Origin: Dallia pectoralis
Lineage: Eukaryota > Chordata > Actinopteri > Esociformes > Umbridae
Assembly: GCA_029465975.1 (NCBI GenBank)
Contig: CM055739.1
Span: forward strand, 7,854,012 to 7,918,011
DNA length: 64,000 nt
Direction: 5' to 3'
Shown here: positions 8,271 to 22,113 of the stretch, piece after piece
Position numbering within the stretch: the stretch's first letter is position 1
How the letters are laid out: each line of letters opens with the position of its first letter
The notes under the pieces: generated by a model
What the model saw: only the letters and a program-made list of their open reading frames with translations
Told to the model about the DNA's origin: nothing
Database searches by the model: none
Program-made: the position numbers and the translations under genes

Positions 8271-11200
8271 ACGTGTTATACAGACCTAATATCAGGCTAT
8301 ATTTATTAATAGGAGATATTTGTGAATCGTTTAATGGCAATAGTGGCGGCGTTTTTAGACATGAGCCAGCGTCTTACAAGCACACCCATTAATCCCACAT
8401 CTTGAACACCCAACCCCCAGTCATATTGATGGATCTCCCCTTCCTGTTTCCAGACAACCAGCTGTATTGGATGGGAGTCGGCATAGAGCCCGGGCTACTC
8501 CACAGAAGGGTGAGGGTTGGGCTGCCTGCATGGGTGCGTTAGACAACCACATCCCAACACCTCCCAGGTCTCGGACACAGAGTGGGACGGTCGATGTGTT
8601 TGTTTGTGTGCGAATGTGTGGATTCTGGCGGGTTCTGCATGGGCTTTAAAGAAATAACTAATCAATGCGGTGCAATTAGCCTGATCGGGCAGAAGAGTAT
8701 TTTGAAAGATTATTGATCGAACATTTGCAAGACCGTTTCCCGGAAGTACATTTTAAAGTTAATGGACGTTATCGGGAAAAGTTGCTCTGTGCTACTCGGG
8801 TTAGTAGGAAATGTATTTTGACATTTTAATGTTGGCAGAGTTGGCAAGTATATTATGGCAATTATATTATATTGAAGGATCCAAGAGCCCAGAAGATAAA
8901 AAAAACTGTCCTTTAAGCTCAGGTACGGAGAAAGGCAAACGGATAAAAAAAAGGAAACAGATGTATTGGGCAAGTTGCAAGTCCTTGCCAGGTACATTTA
9001 ATTTAGTAAAAGGTTATTGAGCCACTTTAAGTGTCAAACAACGAGGAATAATAAAAAATGTGTCGAAGTGTATATAATAAACCATGACAGGTGAACCAAT
9101 AGAGGCTACATCTTTAAATGCTGCATCCTTTTAAAGATGGAGGGGGTCAAGTCAAGCTCTGCTTGGGCAGAGAGTTGTGGTCAGAAGATGATAAATAATA
9201 GCGAGGAATTCTAGTTGTGGAAACTAGCGGCTGTCCAGAAAGTTCAAAATGCTAGCCGGCAACTCCCCGGATAATGTATCAAACGATCAGAAGTGCTGTT
9301 ATGGTGGCCAACCATGGCGAATCTGAAACTGGGACGATGTCCCTGACCAGTGTCTGACTGGATGACTTCAGGGACGTCTGAATTCAACAGGGAGGAACAG
9401 GCCGCTCTTCTGCACACTGTCAAGCTATAGTGACTAATCACCAGCCAGCTAACTGCATACACGCGCGTGTGTGACTTAAAAAACACAGTCCCCACATGCA
9501 TACGCAGATAACAATAAAGGAGGATACGATTTCTTCCGTCGGTGCAGGTAAATATTCAAAGACACATAAGACGCAGTAAGGCGTGGCTGCTTCCACGGCA
9601 TCATGGCGCCCGGCTGCCCTGCGTCAGGCAAGGCTTAAACAAGATGTAACGCAGAAGGCTCTGTGTGAGCCAATTCAGAATGAGTAAGATCTGTCTGGCC
9701 CACTGAATTTAAACCCTATGATGCAGAGAAGGAGAGACGGGTACCAATGAATGTTCCAAGAATGAGACTGTGGGTATGTCCCATGTAATTTTCTTTCTGG
9801 GTATTTACAGTCCTGATTAAAAGAGGAGGCAGCTTTTTCTCCTTTCGGTTTTATACTAGAGAAAGTCTCATCTTGAAATCAACCAATTCTGAAGTGTACA
9901 GAAACATCCTGTCCGTTGGCGCCAGAGCGCTGGTAGCAAGACAATGACTCCAAACACATTGCCATAGTAGCCCGGGTGTTTATCGGGTTCAGAGAGGACA
10001 TTTACTGTCCAAGTTAATTTTGAGTTTTAAATCAAACTCAGCTTTTCGTTCGCTGAAGATTAGAGTTAAGGCAGCAAACAAAACAGCTCAATACAAAAAC
10101 AACAAAAACAATCTGAAGATGTCTAAAGGACAGGCCCGGCAGAGAATCACCTAGGAATAATGTGCCGAAGTCACACACAATTGCATTCAATCAAACACAA
10201 AACAAATACCCTCAAACGAAACCGGGACAAATATACTTTAACCGAATGAATAGTTTGATTTTAAATCGAAACATTTGCAGCATAGAGCCAACAAAATAAA
10301 TACATCACCGTTCCATTACAAACGGTGGGCAATGCAAAGCAATCACACATTAATATTATCTAACTGAATGAACCTGCAAACCCTGTGGTTGTGTAAGAAA
10401 TGCATTCCATTGTGTTTGGCTAAAGGGAAAATCAACCCCATGAAACCCAAACCATTCTGGTGAAAAAACTCATGTTCTATCCGTGGGTTAAAAAAAAGCA
10501 GGCCAACTGTGTAATCACACAATCGTGTACTAGAGAATAACACGCTACTATTTTCAATAGCGCTTTTAAAACAATTGCCGGCCTTCCCAGAGACCTACTT
10601 GTCTGAAACACAGTCCTCTGTCTACGTCGTGACATGACAAAGTATATATTTAGTTCAAATGGCCCCAAAGTATACAGCGCTCTGTTTGATGAATGTCCAT
10701 TCTGGCTTCAACCAACACGACGTAAAGCCGTGTCTGTGTCTCTTGCTCTCTTCCCGCTTGCGGACTCACGTTGCCACAGCAACCGGATTCACACAGCTAC
10801 GTGTCGCACGTGTTGACACAGCCATAAGTGATTTCACCAAGTTGAAATTAGGTGAGCGTGATTTCTGCTCCTACTTTATATTGACAGTGGAGTCTGCTTT
10901 TAGAACTAAATAATTCACATACTGATATTGACTTCGGTATTCTGTTGCGCAGATGTGTTTGGTGGGTAACTATAAAGACTTTTCCAGCGGGCAGCGCATT
11001 TAAAACCTGAGATACATAATTTCTAAGAAGATGTTTTCTACAAGGTAAGGAAGTAAAGACACTGGATCTAAACAATGTTATAGTGGAACTGATTAGAACG
11101 TGTCTGTGGAGTTTGATTTATAGTGGGGACAGAAGGTTCCATCGTATTACTTCCCGTTTGTAATCCATCACCAACTGAGCTGGCTGCAAGCAAAGACTGA

Positions 11201-12375
11201 ATTACTGTATCAAAGCCCACTGTTTCCAGTATCCAGTTCCACCTTGTTGTCTTGAAAAGTTTTTGCATATCAGATTATCAGTTCATCGTGTTTGGTTATC
11301 TGTCATGTTTTGCGGTTTGTGAGGACACCAGGAGTTGCTACTTTTTTCAGGAGAACATGTCATGAGGATTGTACTGACTACTACAAATAGACAACGCTCA
11401 GGTGAACTCACATTTTCCTACATAATGCATATATGTACAACCTACCCCGAGCAATACCGAGCCTTTCTTTATATGGCATTCCTTCCATCATGTAGCAGGG
11501 CTAGATAATATTAAATGAAAAAGAATAAAATCTGTGCAACTGACAGCTAATGTTGCTGCACAATGCGGTCTTTGATTTTCCTGCAACTCATTCCAGCAAA
11601 AAAAAAGAATCGATAGAAATGGCACAGGATCTGAGTTTTTCCGTTAGACGCAGAAGTACAAAACAGGATTGAGGCCGTTTCTAAACGTTGACACATCAGT
11701 GGGACATGAAAGGCAGTGAGATTATATGAGATCCTTCTGGCTCACATTCCAAGTAACACGTTGAGCTCTCGTCAATAGAGAGCCGAGGACCTTTGAAATC
11801 GGGGAAAAGAAATGTTCACTTCTTGAAACAGCGGCTTAACTTGCTCATCAGTCCCCGTATTCATCTTCCTAAAGGCAAAGCAGGGAGGAAAAATCCACGG
11901 TGCCGAAATGAAATAATGGAGAAATGTCCCTGTGATGGGAGGTGGGAAGCCCATGCATTCACAGTACTACCTGTCCGGTCAACAAGAATGATACCACCAT
12001 TACACATTTTAGCCAATTACTTGTAATTACTGACTGTGATGACATAAATTACATATTACTGGCTAATCTCTCTAGGACAGACAACGGTCTGTTGTCAGTC
12101 TGAGGTAGATAATTAGCGCCATTAGTAACAATGCTTTAGACGGATCATTCTGCAGGTGTAAGCATCTTTCGGGTTTACAACAGGCAGGGGACATTTAAAA
12201 TAGCCCGGATATTTACTCTGACTGTTATTGAAATTGTCAGGCGTTGAGCTCTTCCTGTACAATCTCTTCACTTCCAGAACATATTAGCCAGGAGTTTCAC
12301 AGACAACCCCAGCAATTATGTGCATTGTAAACCACACACCAGGTCATGTACTCATTTATACATTGGCACACTTAC
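8271..12375. other. presumed lrp1b intron, nothing recognised
   Basis: About 4.1 kb with no lrp1b exon, no recognisable transposon and no long coding frame. The next expected exon (continuing propeller 6) was looked for on the minus strand and not found here or in the retrotransposon flanks, so the intron probably runs past the left edge of the window. Confidence 0.6.
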
Positions 12376-12590
12376 TTTCAACGATCACTCTCCTCCCGGT
12401 CCAGTCATCGTTGACCACCTGGATATTCCCAAAGTGGACGTCGCTGTAGAAGATCAGGTTCGTCCCGGCGTTCCGTCGATGATGGAACGCCAGAGCGATG
12501 ACGTTCCTGAAGAAGGCCGGGTTCTCGTATGGTCTGACGGGACAGTTGGGTTCACCGTCGTCAGACAGATGGACACTCCTCAGGATAGAT
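12376..12590 (-). CDS. lrp1b: lrp1b exon: propeller 6, first blades
   Basis: This encodes 71 full codons from RSILRSVHLSDDGEPNCPVR to RRVIVE, including NPAFFRNVIALAF and FYSDVHFGNIQ. The acceptor is GTTCTAG and the donor AGTAAGT. It starts in phase 2 and ends in phase 1. It is the last lrp1b exon visible in the window. Confidence 0.92.
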
Positions 12591-15500
12591 CTAGAACGTA
12601 CAGATATACCGCGTTTGCAAATTCAGCCGTTCAATTAGACGCCGCCCTGCTCTGCACATGCTCTGCGTGCGGGCGGCACCCCGGGGAAATATCGAACGTT
12701 AAGATCTCGGCACTGCAAGAAGCCAGCGCTCTGGCGACAAAGGCACACAGGACAGACGCAGACCTCTCAGAGTAGAGCAGATAGCCGTCGTACTGGCGAC
12801 AGCTCAGACCGTCCGTATCCAGGTAGCCGTGGGCACAGGAGCACACTCGCCTCCCGCTGCCCTGGTGGAAACACAGCTGTCCGCAGCCTCCGTTGTTCTG
12901 ACCACACGGGTTGGTTCCTGTAAGTGGGGGGGTGGGGTGTGTGTGTGGGGCGGGGGGCGGGTGGTTAGGGGGTGGGGGTTTGGGTAATTGCAGGGTTCGG
13001 TGTCAACTAAGGGTCATTGGCTGTCACTCCGATGTAATGTTTTAACCATTAATAATATAATTCCGTTAATCAAAATGTTGATAAGGTTGCATGAGGGGCT
13101 TGTTTCTACCTAGTGTACATCAATCTGAAGATGATTTCTACGGTATGACAACCCCAGATAGGGGCAGGCCACACCTCTATCCAATACACTTAATAATTAG
13201 GATATCATCAATTAGATTGAAACCTTTCTCCCGTCCTTGGTTAAAGACTTTGATATCATTCAGGTTGACCCCTAGGCCACTCCTCAGGGTCACGACCTCT
13301 GACCCATCACTTTTGACAGCTCGCCGAATGGAGCCGTTGGCATGAGCCCTACACACACACACACACACACGAACGTGCACAAACAAACATTGGAAAGAGA
13401 AGTGCGTTTGACACCAGGTAACAGCAAGTTTGACACAGAGATAATCAATGCCCCTGGACTAATTAAAACGGAAGAACTCATTAAAATACGCTAGACAGAC
13501 GCTAAAATACGCCAGGCAGCTGGTCTGACAGAAGGTGATGTGGCCCGGCTACCCTTGGCGGACGACATTGAGGTAGGTACACACGATTTAAACCGAGGGA
13601 CGTGGCTTTTTTCTCCATCTTTTCTTTTTGTCAGCCAATTACAAAAGCACCGCTGCAGATTGGTATTTAACGTGACCTTGTAGGCCGGGTGGTTAATCCA
13701 ACAGGGCTGGAGCAGCCGGAGAACAACGCCTGTTAGGCGAGACCGTACTGTACCGTAACATACATGGAAGAAATAAACTACCTGTCTGGCCAGTATATAT
13801 AAGCCCCGTAGACTGCCAGCGAAAACAGATTCGCTGCGTTGCTGCTCGAGGATGACAACACAATCTCCCGCTCCTCGCCGCTCTCAAGGCTGATCCGCTC
13901 GATCTTGTCCGCGCGGGCGTCGCACCAGTATAATTTATTTTCCTAGAATGCAATGCGGGGATAAATAAACTTCAGCCGTATCACGGTGGTGGGCGGGGGG
14001 GTTTATCATATGGAAAGATAACACAGAGCGCGGTGTAATGTCACTTCAGCCAGGGGGGGATCAGAGACCGACTGGAGCACTGCGTCAGCACTCTGTAGAG
14101 CATCCAGTGAATGCGCTCAAATGCTATTCGAGACCAGGTTGCACGCGCCAAACGGGGCGGGGGGTTTTACACATTTGGGACTGTTACACTCTAACGAGCG
14201 CGGCCTGATTTCAAATTAAACCTGAAGCCAGGCCTGGTAGGCGCTACCCGGGTCTCTGGGGTACCCACCTCATAGTCGATGGAGATACCGTTCGGCCAGA
14301 CAACTGCAGTGTTGACCAGCACTATTTGGTCTGATCCGTCCAGCCGGGCCCGGCAAATGCATGGGGTTTGGCCCCACTCGGTCCAGAACAGGAACCTGGG
14401 CGGGAGGGCATCAGGTTAAAAAGTGGCCACTCACATTGACGCATGCAGTAGACTCATTAAGGCTCATACTAATTGTGAATGCACCACTTCTGAATAATAC
14501 AAACTAGAACCTGATAACGTGCCCCTGGGCTTTAGAGCTCTCACACGTACTTCAATGCCCATGATGGTGACACGGTTGTTGACATATTTCAACCGTTTCT
14601 ATAGGCTTCAAGCCATCGGTGTGATTGTGGCCACATGAACGTATCTCCCCTTTACATGAACAGACCTGAGGGTAATACATGCACACAATGCTATGATGAA
14701 GAGTAGGCGTTAGAGATGGAGACACCATTAATTAGCCCGGTGAAGGTGAGGATCAAGCAGTGCCAAGAGGCTCTCTCTCTCTCACACACACACACGCACG
14801 GACACACACACACACACACACGCACGCACGGACACACGCGCACACACACACAGAGAGAGAGAACCTCACACACACACCCCACTCATACACCTCACAAACA
14901 CACAAACACACTCCTCACATGCACACACGCCTCCCACCCATACACCTCACAAACACACACACACACACGCGCGCACACACACCTCTCACAAGAACACACT
15001 CTCTCTATGCCAGCAGACTGATCTTTATTCTCCTCAGCTGCATATCCAGATTAATTAGCATCTCTCATCGGGGGTGGAATCAATAGGAGAAATGCCCTGC
15101 AGTCTGAGCTGAAGTTGACATGTGGACCGGGCGTTTTCTTCACCTCCTATTAATAAATGAGGGCCCACACACGTAGGACAGTGCTGAAACATTCATGACT
15201 CCAGCTAGTGGGGTTTATAGAACTGTACTACTTTATATGGCGCTATGGGTACTATGGTGGGAACCTCTCCATGACTGCTTTATGTGGAATTCAAGTTCAA
15301 AATCCGTTAAATACCCAAATATTACTTTAGAAGTATTGTCGTTCATGTTCATGGGACATTTCTGAGTATATATCCTGAGTGTATAGGATATGTTCTATAG
15401 ATACTGGATGGACTTCAACGTGTCGACTGAAATGGGACTCACCCTTTCACCGGGTGAACAGCGATGGCTTTGGGCCGGTCAAGTCCTTCCGCTATCACCA

Positions 15501-18500
15501 CTGACCGGTACAGGCCACTGAGACGGGCCACCTCGATAAGGTTGAAGCCGTGGTCCGTCCAATAGATATTACCTAGATGAACACACAGGCGTAACACCTT
15601 GAGCGTCCAGCCAGTGCTCTAATATGAAACAGCACACCACGTTAGCGTTACTCCGGCTAAATATGAGACACATTGAGCGTCCAACCAGAGCTTTAATATG
15701 AAGCAGCACACCACGTTAGCGTTACTCCGGCTAAATATGAGACACATTGAGCGTCCAACCAGAGCTTTAATATGAAGCAGCACACCACGTTAGCGTTACT
15801 CCGGCTAAAGGCTAAACACATTGACGATGAGTAGGATTCCGACCTGCGACCCAGTCCACCGCGATCCCTTCCACTCGGCCTAAACCGCTCGTAATAATGT
15901 CCTCCTTCCATGTCTGGTCTCTTTTAGTCCTGGAAATCCTGTTCAGGCCTATGTCCGTCCAATACAACGTGTCGTTTCCTGAGGAACATGAGAAAAAAGA
16001 TTTAGTTCGCATTTTTTATATGTTTTTAGCCGCAAATTCATACCGTTTTCCATGTTTCAACATGGGAAGAAAGTCCAGGAGGAACGATCGTGAAACAACC
16101 ATGCCATACTCACCCACGTGAAAGTCAATCCCCACAGCCATCACCGAGCTTGTGACTGGCATTAACGCCTCACTGTGATCGCCAGGGTCCAGAGATATTC
16201 CCCGGATGCCCTCGTGAATCAAGTACATCAGGAAGGACCCGATACCTTTGAGTTCAAACACAAACCCAACATATTAACTGTAGCATGAAACGTGATACGT
16301 ATTAGACTGGCAAAGACTCTGGCTTCTACAAAAATGGCTGGGCCTCATACAAATGCAAAACCATGGATATGAAAAGTATTCAAACCGTATACATTTCTCC
16401 TTATTTTTTTGTGTTATAGACAATTTATTGAGAAAAAAAACACAGAAATATGTCATATACATAGTTCAGACCCTGTACTCTGTACTTTGCGGAAGTGCCT
16501 TCGTGAGTGACTCCAGCTTCTGGTTGTCTTGGATACGCTTCTCCCAGACTTGCACATCTGAATTTGGTTTATTTCTCACATTCCTCCCTGCAGATCCTCT
16601 CAAGCTCTGTCAGATTAAATCAAGAACTTTGGTAAAATGTGATCTTCGGGCTTTGCACAAATGTTCAATGGCATTCAAAACCGGGCCACATAACAACAGT
16701 CGAAGATTTGTCCCGAAGCCACGTACGTCGTGTCTTGACTATGCGCTTCGTGACGTGGTTGCGATCAAGTTCCCCGGTCTAAAGTTCTCTGGCCTTTGAA
16801 TAAGGTCTTCTTTGAGGACATTTGTTTTTTGCTCGATTAATCCTTTCCTCATTCCTGACCAGTTGCTGTGCCTGCTCTTGAGAAACCTCCCCCATAGCAT
16901 CTAGCTTTACCTTAGATATGGTCGTAGCGAGGTGATGAGATGTACCTTGTTTCTGCAAACACAATGTGGGTTGGCTCTACATTCTTCACTCTTCTCAGGG
17001 TTACATTTTCTCTTCAGTCCAAACATAATATGATGAAATAATGTGTACTGAGTTCAAATAAAAGAACGAATTGTAGAGCAAATGAATGGCAATGAATACT
17101 TTCCAAAACCACCGCAATTCCCTGGCACTTTAGCATCCGCGGATTTTGACACTAACGTCAAATTAGATTCAAATCGGATTTGAAACACAAAAGCGTGCTT
17201 ATCGACTACGGGGTTAACAATAGCTTCACGTCAAACCGGGTTCCCATGGTGACCTTTACATGTGCCGTTCCTGTTCTTTCAGCGCGGTACCTTTACATGA
17301 CACGCGATCAGAGTGAAGGCTGTAGCCCGTGGTGCAGAAACAGCTCCGCGTGCCGTCTGACGTGGGGAAGCAGAGCTGGGAGCAGCCACCGTTGTCAACC
17401 TGACAGAGATTCCTCCCTACACAGCAGTGGAACAGGGGTGAGGTTTCTATTCCACGTAACGCCGTAAACAAACACTGTACATTTCACGCTACACTGTTGC
17501 CTGCATGTAGACACGATTTTACAGATTGTAGTATACTGATTAATTCATCCAGGAGGCAACGCAGTACTGACGCAGAACGAGAATACTTGTATTTTTTAGC
17601 TAGACTATTTTTTTTTAAAACGGATATAATTTGAATACAACTATTAAAAAATAAAATTGACAAAATGTAAGATATAACCTTATAGTAAAAGATGTGCTAG
17701 TACAGCATTGGCAATATTTCAACAGAGACGGGACAGCCCAGGGTGCTGCCTTCAGTCAGACTCAACTACCTACTTCAGAACAGAAGTGACCGTGTTCCTC
17801 TATAAATAAGAGACAATTGCCTGGTTTTTAGTCTACCTAGTTGTTAAGTCCAAAAAACATGTGGATGAATTGTTTTTGATTTGACAGTCTCAATAAGGTC
17901 AGCTCAGAGGTCTTTGACTTGTGTTCCTGTGCTGGATTTGTGACAGCTATAAATGACAACTATTAATCCACAGGGGAATATGCTAGCGAGATGCCACAAA
18001 ACACTAGGCTTACATTTTAAGCAGGCTACATGTTCCAACATTGTGGAAGGTTCCTCGTATAATTTTGTGAAAAAAATCTAAATGATAAAAGGTGTTAGAG
18101 GGAATACATCTACACACTATTATGTTTCAGTTAGTTTAATTTAATTACCATACATCCGAGAAAGCACATAAACTGAGAGTGAAACAGTGAGACAGATGTA
18201 GAGGGTGAGACAGAGAGTGAAACAGTGAGACAGATGTAGAGGGTGAGACAGAGAGTGAAACAGTGAGTTAGATGTAGAGGGTGAGACAGAGAGTGTGAAA
18301 CAGTGAGACAGATGTAGAGGGTGAGACAGAGAGTGAAACAGTGAGACAGATGTAGAGGGTGAGACAGAGAGTGAAACAGTGAGACAGATGTAGAGGGTGA
18401 GACAGAGAGTGAAACAGTGAGACATATAGTAAAAGACTGACAGAATTAAAGATTGTGATCAAGATTTAGAGAGATGGAGAAAGGCTAGAGAGAACGTGAA

Positions 18501-18536
18501 AGGAACACAGAGACAGAATGAGAGAGGGAGACAAGC

Positions 18537-18584
<48 letters not shown>

Positions 18585-21500
18585 AAGAGAGAAGAGAGAC
18601 GATGACTAATGAAACATCTTGCTCCCATGTGGTCTCTGTCTAAAAGATAAATGAAGTAGCTAATTGGTCGGAGTGAGTTTGAGAAGGATGTTAAAAGATG
18701 TACCTTTTAGACACTTAATCGCCATTTTTAATACTAACAGGGCGTTTAAGAAATCCAGTGCGATCTTGATAATCGACCTGTCATTATTATGGATGATAGT
18801 GGCAATGAGAACATGACTGGCTTAGAAGACATCTGTGGCTATTTGAGGCGAAGCAGTGCCACAACGCTGACCCATTGTGTTTGGTCGGGAGCATTCAGTG
18901 GAGAGACCGTTTCTGCTAAAATATACATACCAGTAATTAAACATTCAGGTGCCTATTTAATCCAGGATCAGAACATCCTATTGTCACAACCCGCTATATG
19001 TCCAGTCAAAAGGCTACGATCAAGCTAGAAAAAAGGAGGTTAGAAATCATTTGAGTAGGGGGACAATGCAAAGTAGCAGGACAAAACAATACCTGACTGG
19101 CTGTCTTTGTCATACATCTTCATGTGAACTATCCCGGTTGTTTTGTTGCGTAGAACCTCAATGTCCAGCTTGTCTGTTTTACGGACGGTTCCCATCTGGG
19201 CGAGGCTGTCATCTGCCCACCACAACTTGGCACCTGCAGATAAAATCAGTAATTACTCACGACTCAGTTGACAAAGAAGCCGGTGATGAAACAGTACAGC
19301 AGCCGTTTAAAATAAACACTTAAATCTGTCGTACGACACAGTTTATACCGTAGCACAGGTTTTACCAAACATCTATTGATCCTGTTCTTATTGCAATGGT
19401 GACCAGTTCATATTAACAGCAAGGCACCTCATGGGTTTCAGGTTTTCTTGGGAGATTAAGTAAAAGGGTTTGTGGTATATGATCAATATAGCACAGCAAA
19501 TAGTCATGATATTATGTCATACCTGTGGTATATGGTCTCGCATAGCATGCTGATCAGCCAATCAGTACACAGGATTCAAACCACTCGCTTATGACGGCTG
19601 TGGCCGTGCTGTGAACAAGAACCGCCCTCGGCCATAATATATTTTCATACGCCACACCCATTAGCAACAGTTCCGTTAACTACATTTTTTAACCGGTGCT
19701 CTATTTGTTCATAAATAGCAAGCTATAAAGCACGTTCACAGGGCTCTATAAATATCACTGGACATAAATAACACATCGAATGTTTTCGGTCCTGCCTTCT
19801 ATAAGGGAAATGAATATTTCCTAGCAGCTGAATATGCCTGTGTGACCCAGAAGACATCTCGTGCTCGCTCCGCTCAGTATTCCCCTGTTGTTCAATATAG
19901 AGGATCAGGCCGACTCCTGGGACTTTTGTGAAATAAGGTACAATGGGAGGAGGGATCTCTGTAAAAGATGACCAGGCCTTCCTTAAGAGTTCTCCCTCTG
20001 AGAATCGGACGATGCGAGACATAGAGACAGCAGGGCGAAGTTCATATTTCCACTCGCGACTCTCAGGGGTGCAGTGGTTCCGTTGTGGAAACATCTAAGA
20101 ACCAGGGCATTTTACTTTCATAACGTTGTTTCTGTTCGTGACTAAAACATATCTAAAACGTCGTAGCGAAAACACCCTGGACTGAAATGTAGAAGAAATG
20201 TAAACTAAGTTTGGTCACGGAAAACGAAAATGTTCCGTCTTTTCATGCATGAGGCCAAGTCCAAGAAAACAGGCCCGGCTGAGATGCAGTCAGTGGACAG
20301 GGGACAAGAAGATGTCGCCCAGGAAGCAGGACCAATCATTTATCTCCAGGCTGTAGGCAGAGAGCTGTCTGTTCTTTATTCACCTGTCTCCAGGCTTAAC
20401 AGGGGTATAATAGAATATGTTCAGATGATCATGCTTGGCTTTTCGCCTGCTGGACTACGGCTATCAACAAAGAACAGGATCTCCTCAAACGATTTGAGCG
20501 TTGGAGAGCTTACAGAAAGATGCTGTTAAAACATTTTGTTCTTGCAATTTTACATAAACAGTGCAATTTACATAAACAGTGCAGGTGAATTGAATTCCGG
20601 GCTAATCAAACAGACCATAGATACCGTAGATGGTATTCAAAAAGACACTATACTATAAACCATGAAATTAGAGTCAAAACAGAGAGAGAGTCTCTATGAA
20701 AGAACATCAATAATAATGTTTTTTACCCCATCTAGATCCCTGGAATACCGCTGACCTCATTAACTACTAAAAGTAGGTTAATGGAGGCCAGATACAAAGC
20801 AAATAAATGTAACTACCTAATCCACACTAAAAATGTATACAAAATAAAATAAATATTACGATCTTATAATAATGTTGAATGGAAATATAATGTGTTGCCT
20901 TTTAATTGTATGTCTCATTTTGTGCACTGCTGGGTAGCAAAACAGTACAAAACATTTCCTGGACAAGACAACATGTCTGTCGCCAAGTGCTCTAGGCCAA
21001 ACAACCGGCATAGAAAAACCAGAAATGTCCCCGATGTAATTTGTCTGGGTGAGGTTTTTTTTTTTATCAGATGGGATGCCAGTTTAATCCTTATCTTAAG
21101 TAAATTCTGAGACACAGACATAAACAGAAATGGGGAAATGAAAAAAATATGCAATTTATGAAGACAGGAATGGTTCATCATTGTCAAAATCACTTGGACT
21201 CGTGTCCTCCAGACCCAGAAACAAGCGCAGATCAATGGAATACAATTTAAACCAAAAATGAATTTGTAGGATGGGCAGAAGATTATGTTTCTCAGATAGA
21301 AAAGCAGGCCGTCACTTAAAAAAAAAAACGATGTCCTTAACTGACCTGCCGGGTAAAACAACGGTAATATTTTTAAAATTATTTGTATAAACCCTTTTTT
21401 AAAGACAGAGCATTCACAGTCTCGGGGGTTCTGATCCGATCAACATCCGGACCATCGCTCCATAAAATGACGACATGAAATCAAGACAAAACCCAGTACC

Positions 21501-22059
21501 GCGCCCCTTCCTCCCTCACTTAACGGACACACGGTCGTTCTCGTGGGTCGGGTCACTCACCCATCATCGCCAGAGCGGTTCCCCTAACCAGCTCCTTCCT
21601 CATGGTCACATACACTTCCAGACCGGTGCCGTCCAAGCTGCACCTATTGACAGTGCCGTTGCCTGTACTGATCCAATAGAGCTTGTCTGATGCGTAGTCG
21701 ATTGACAGGCCTAGAGGAGACATCATTTGAGAATCATTGACTTGAACATAATGGCCGTTTTATCGATCGCCTCACTCAATATTGCAGTTTCGTTACCAGG
21801 CGGCGCTACTGTTCAATATCAAGGCATATCCCTCTAGTGAGACACATGGAACTAGTCACCAACTTGGGGAGCGTTTGTGATAAATGTTCTGAATCATCCA
21901 GGAGAACTTTACCAACTGGCTCTCTCTGGCTCTGGTGAATGATCTTGCAGTTGCTTCCGTCCATGTCGGCCATGTTGATAGAGTTGCCATCTGTCCAATA
22001 CATTTTCCTGGAAGAGAAAACAAAGATGCATTGCCCATATTACGTAACTAACATTGGCT

Positions 22060-22113
<54 letters not shown>

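Noticed and set aside
12320..12775. 151-aa plus-strand open frame
   Set aside because: Antisense shadow of two GC-rich lrp1b exons on the minus strand.
14716..15086. His/Thr-rich open frames
   Set aside because: Encoded by the CA-rich microsatellite; no start context or homology.
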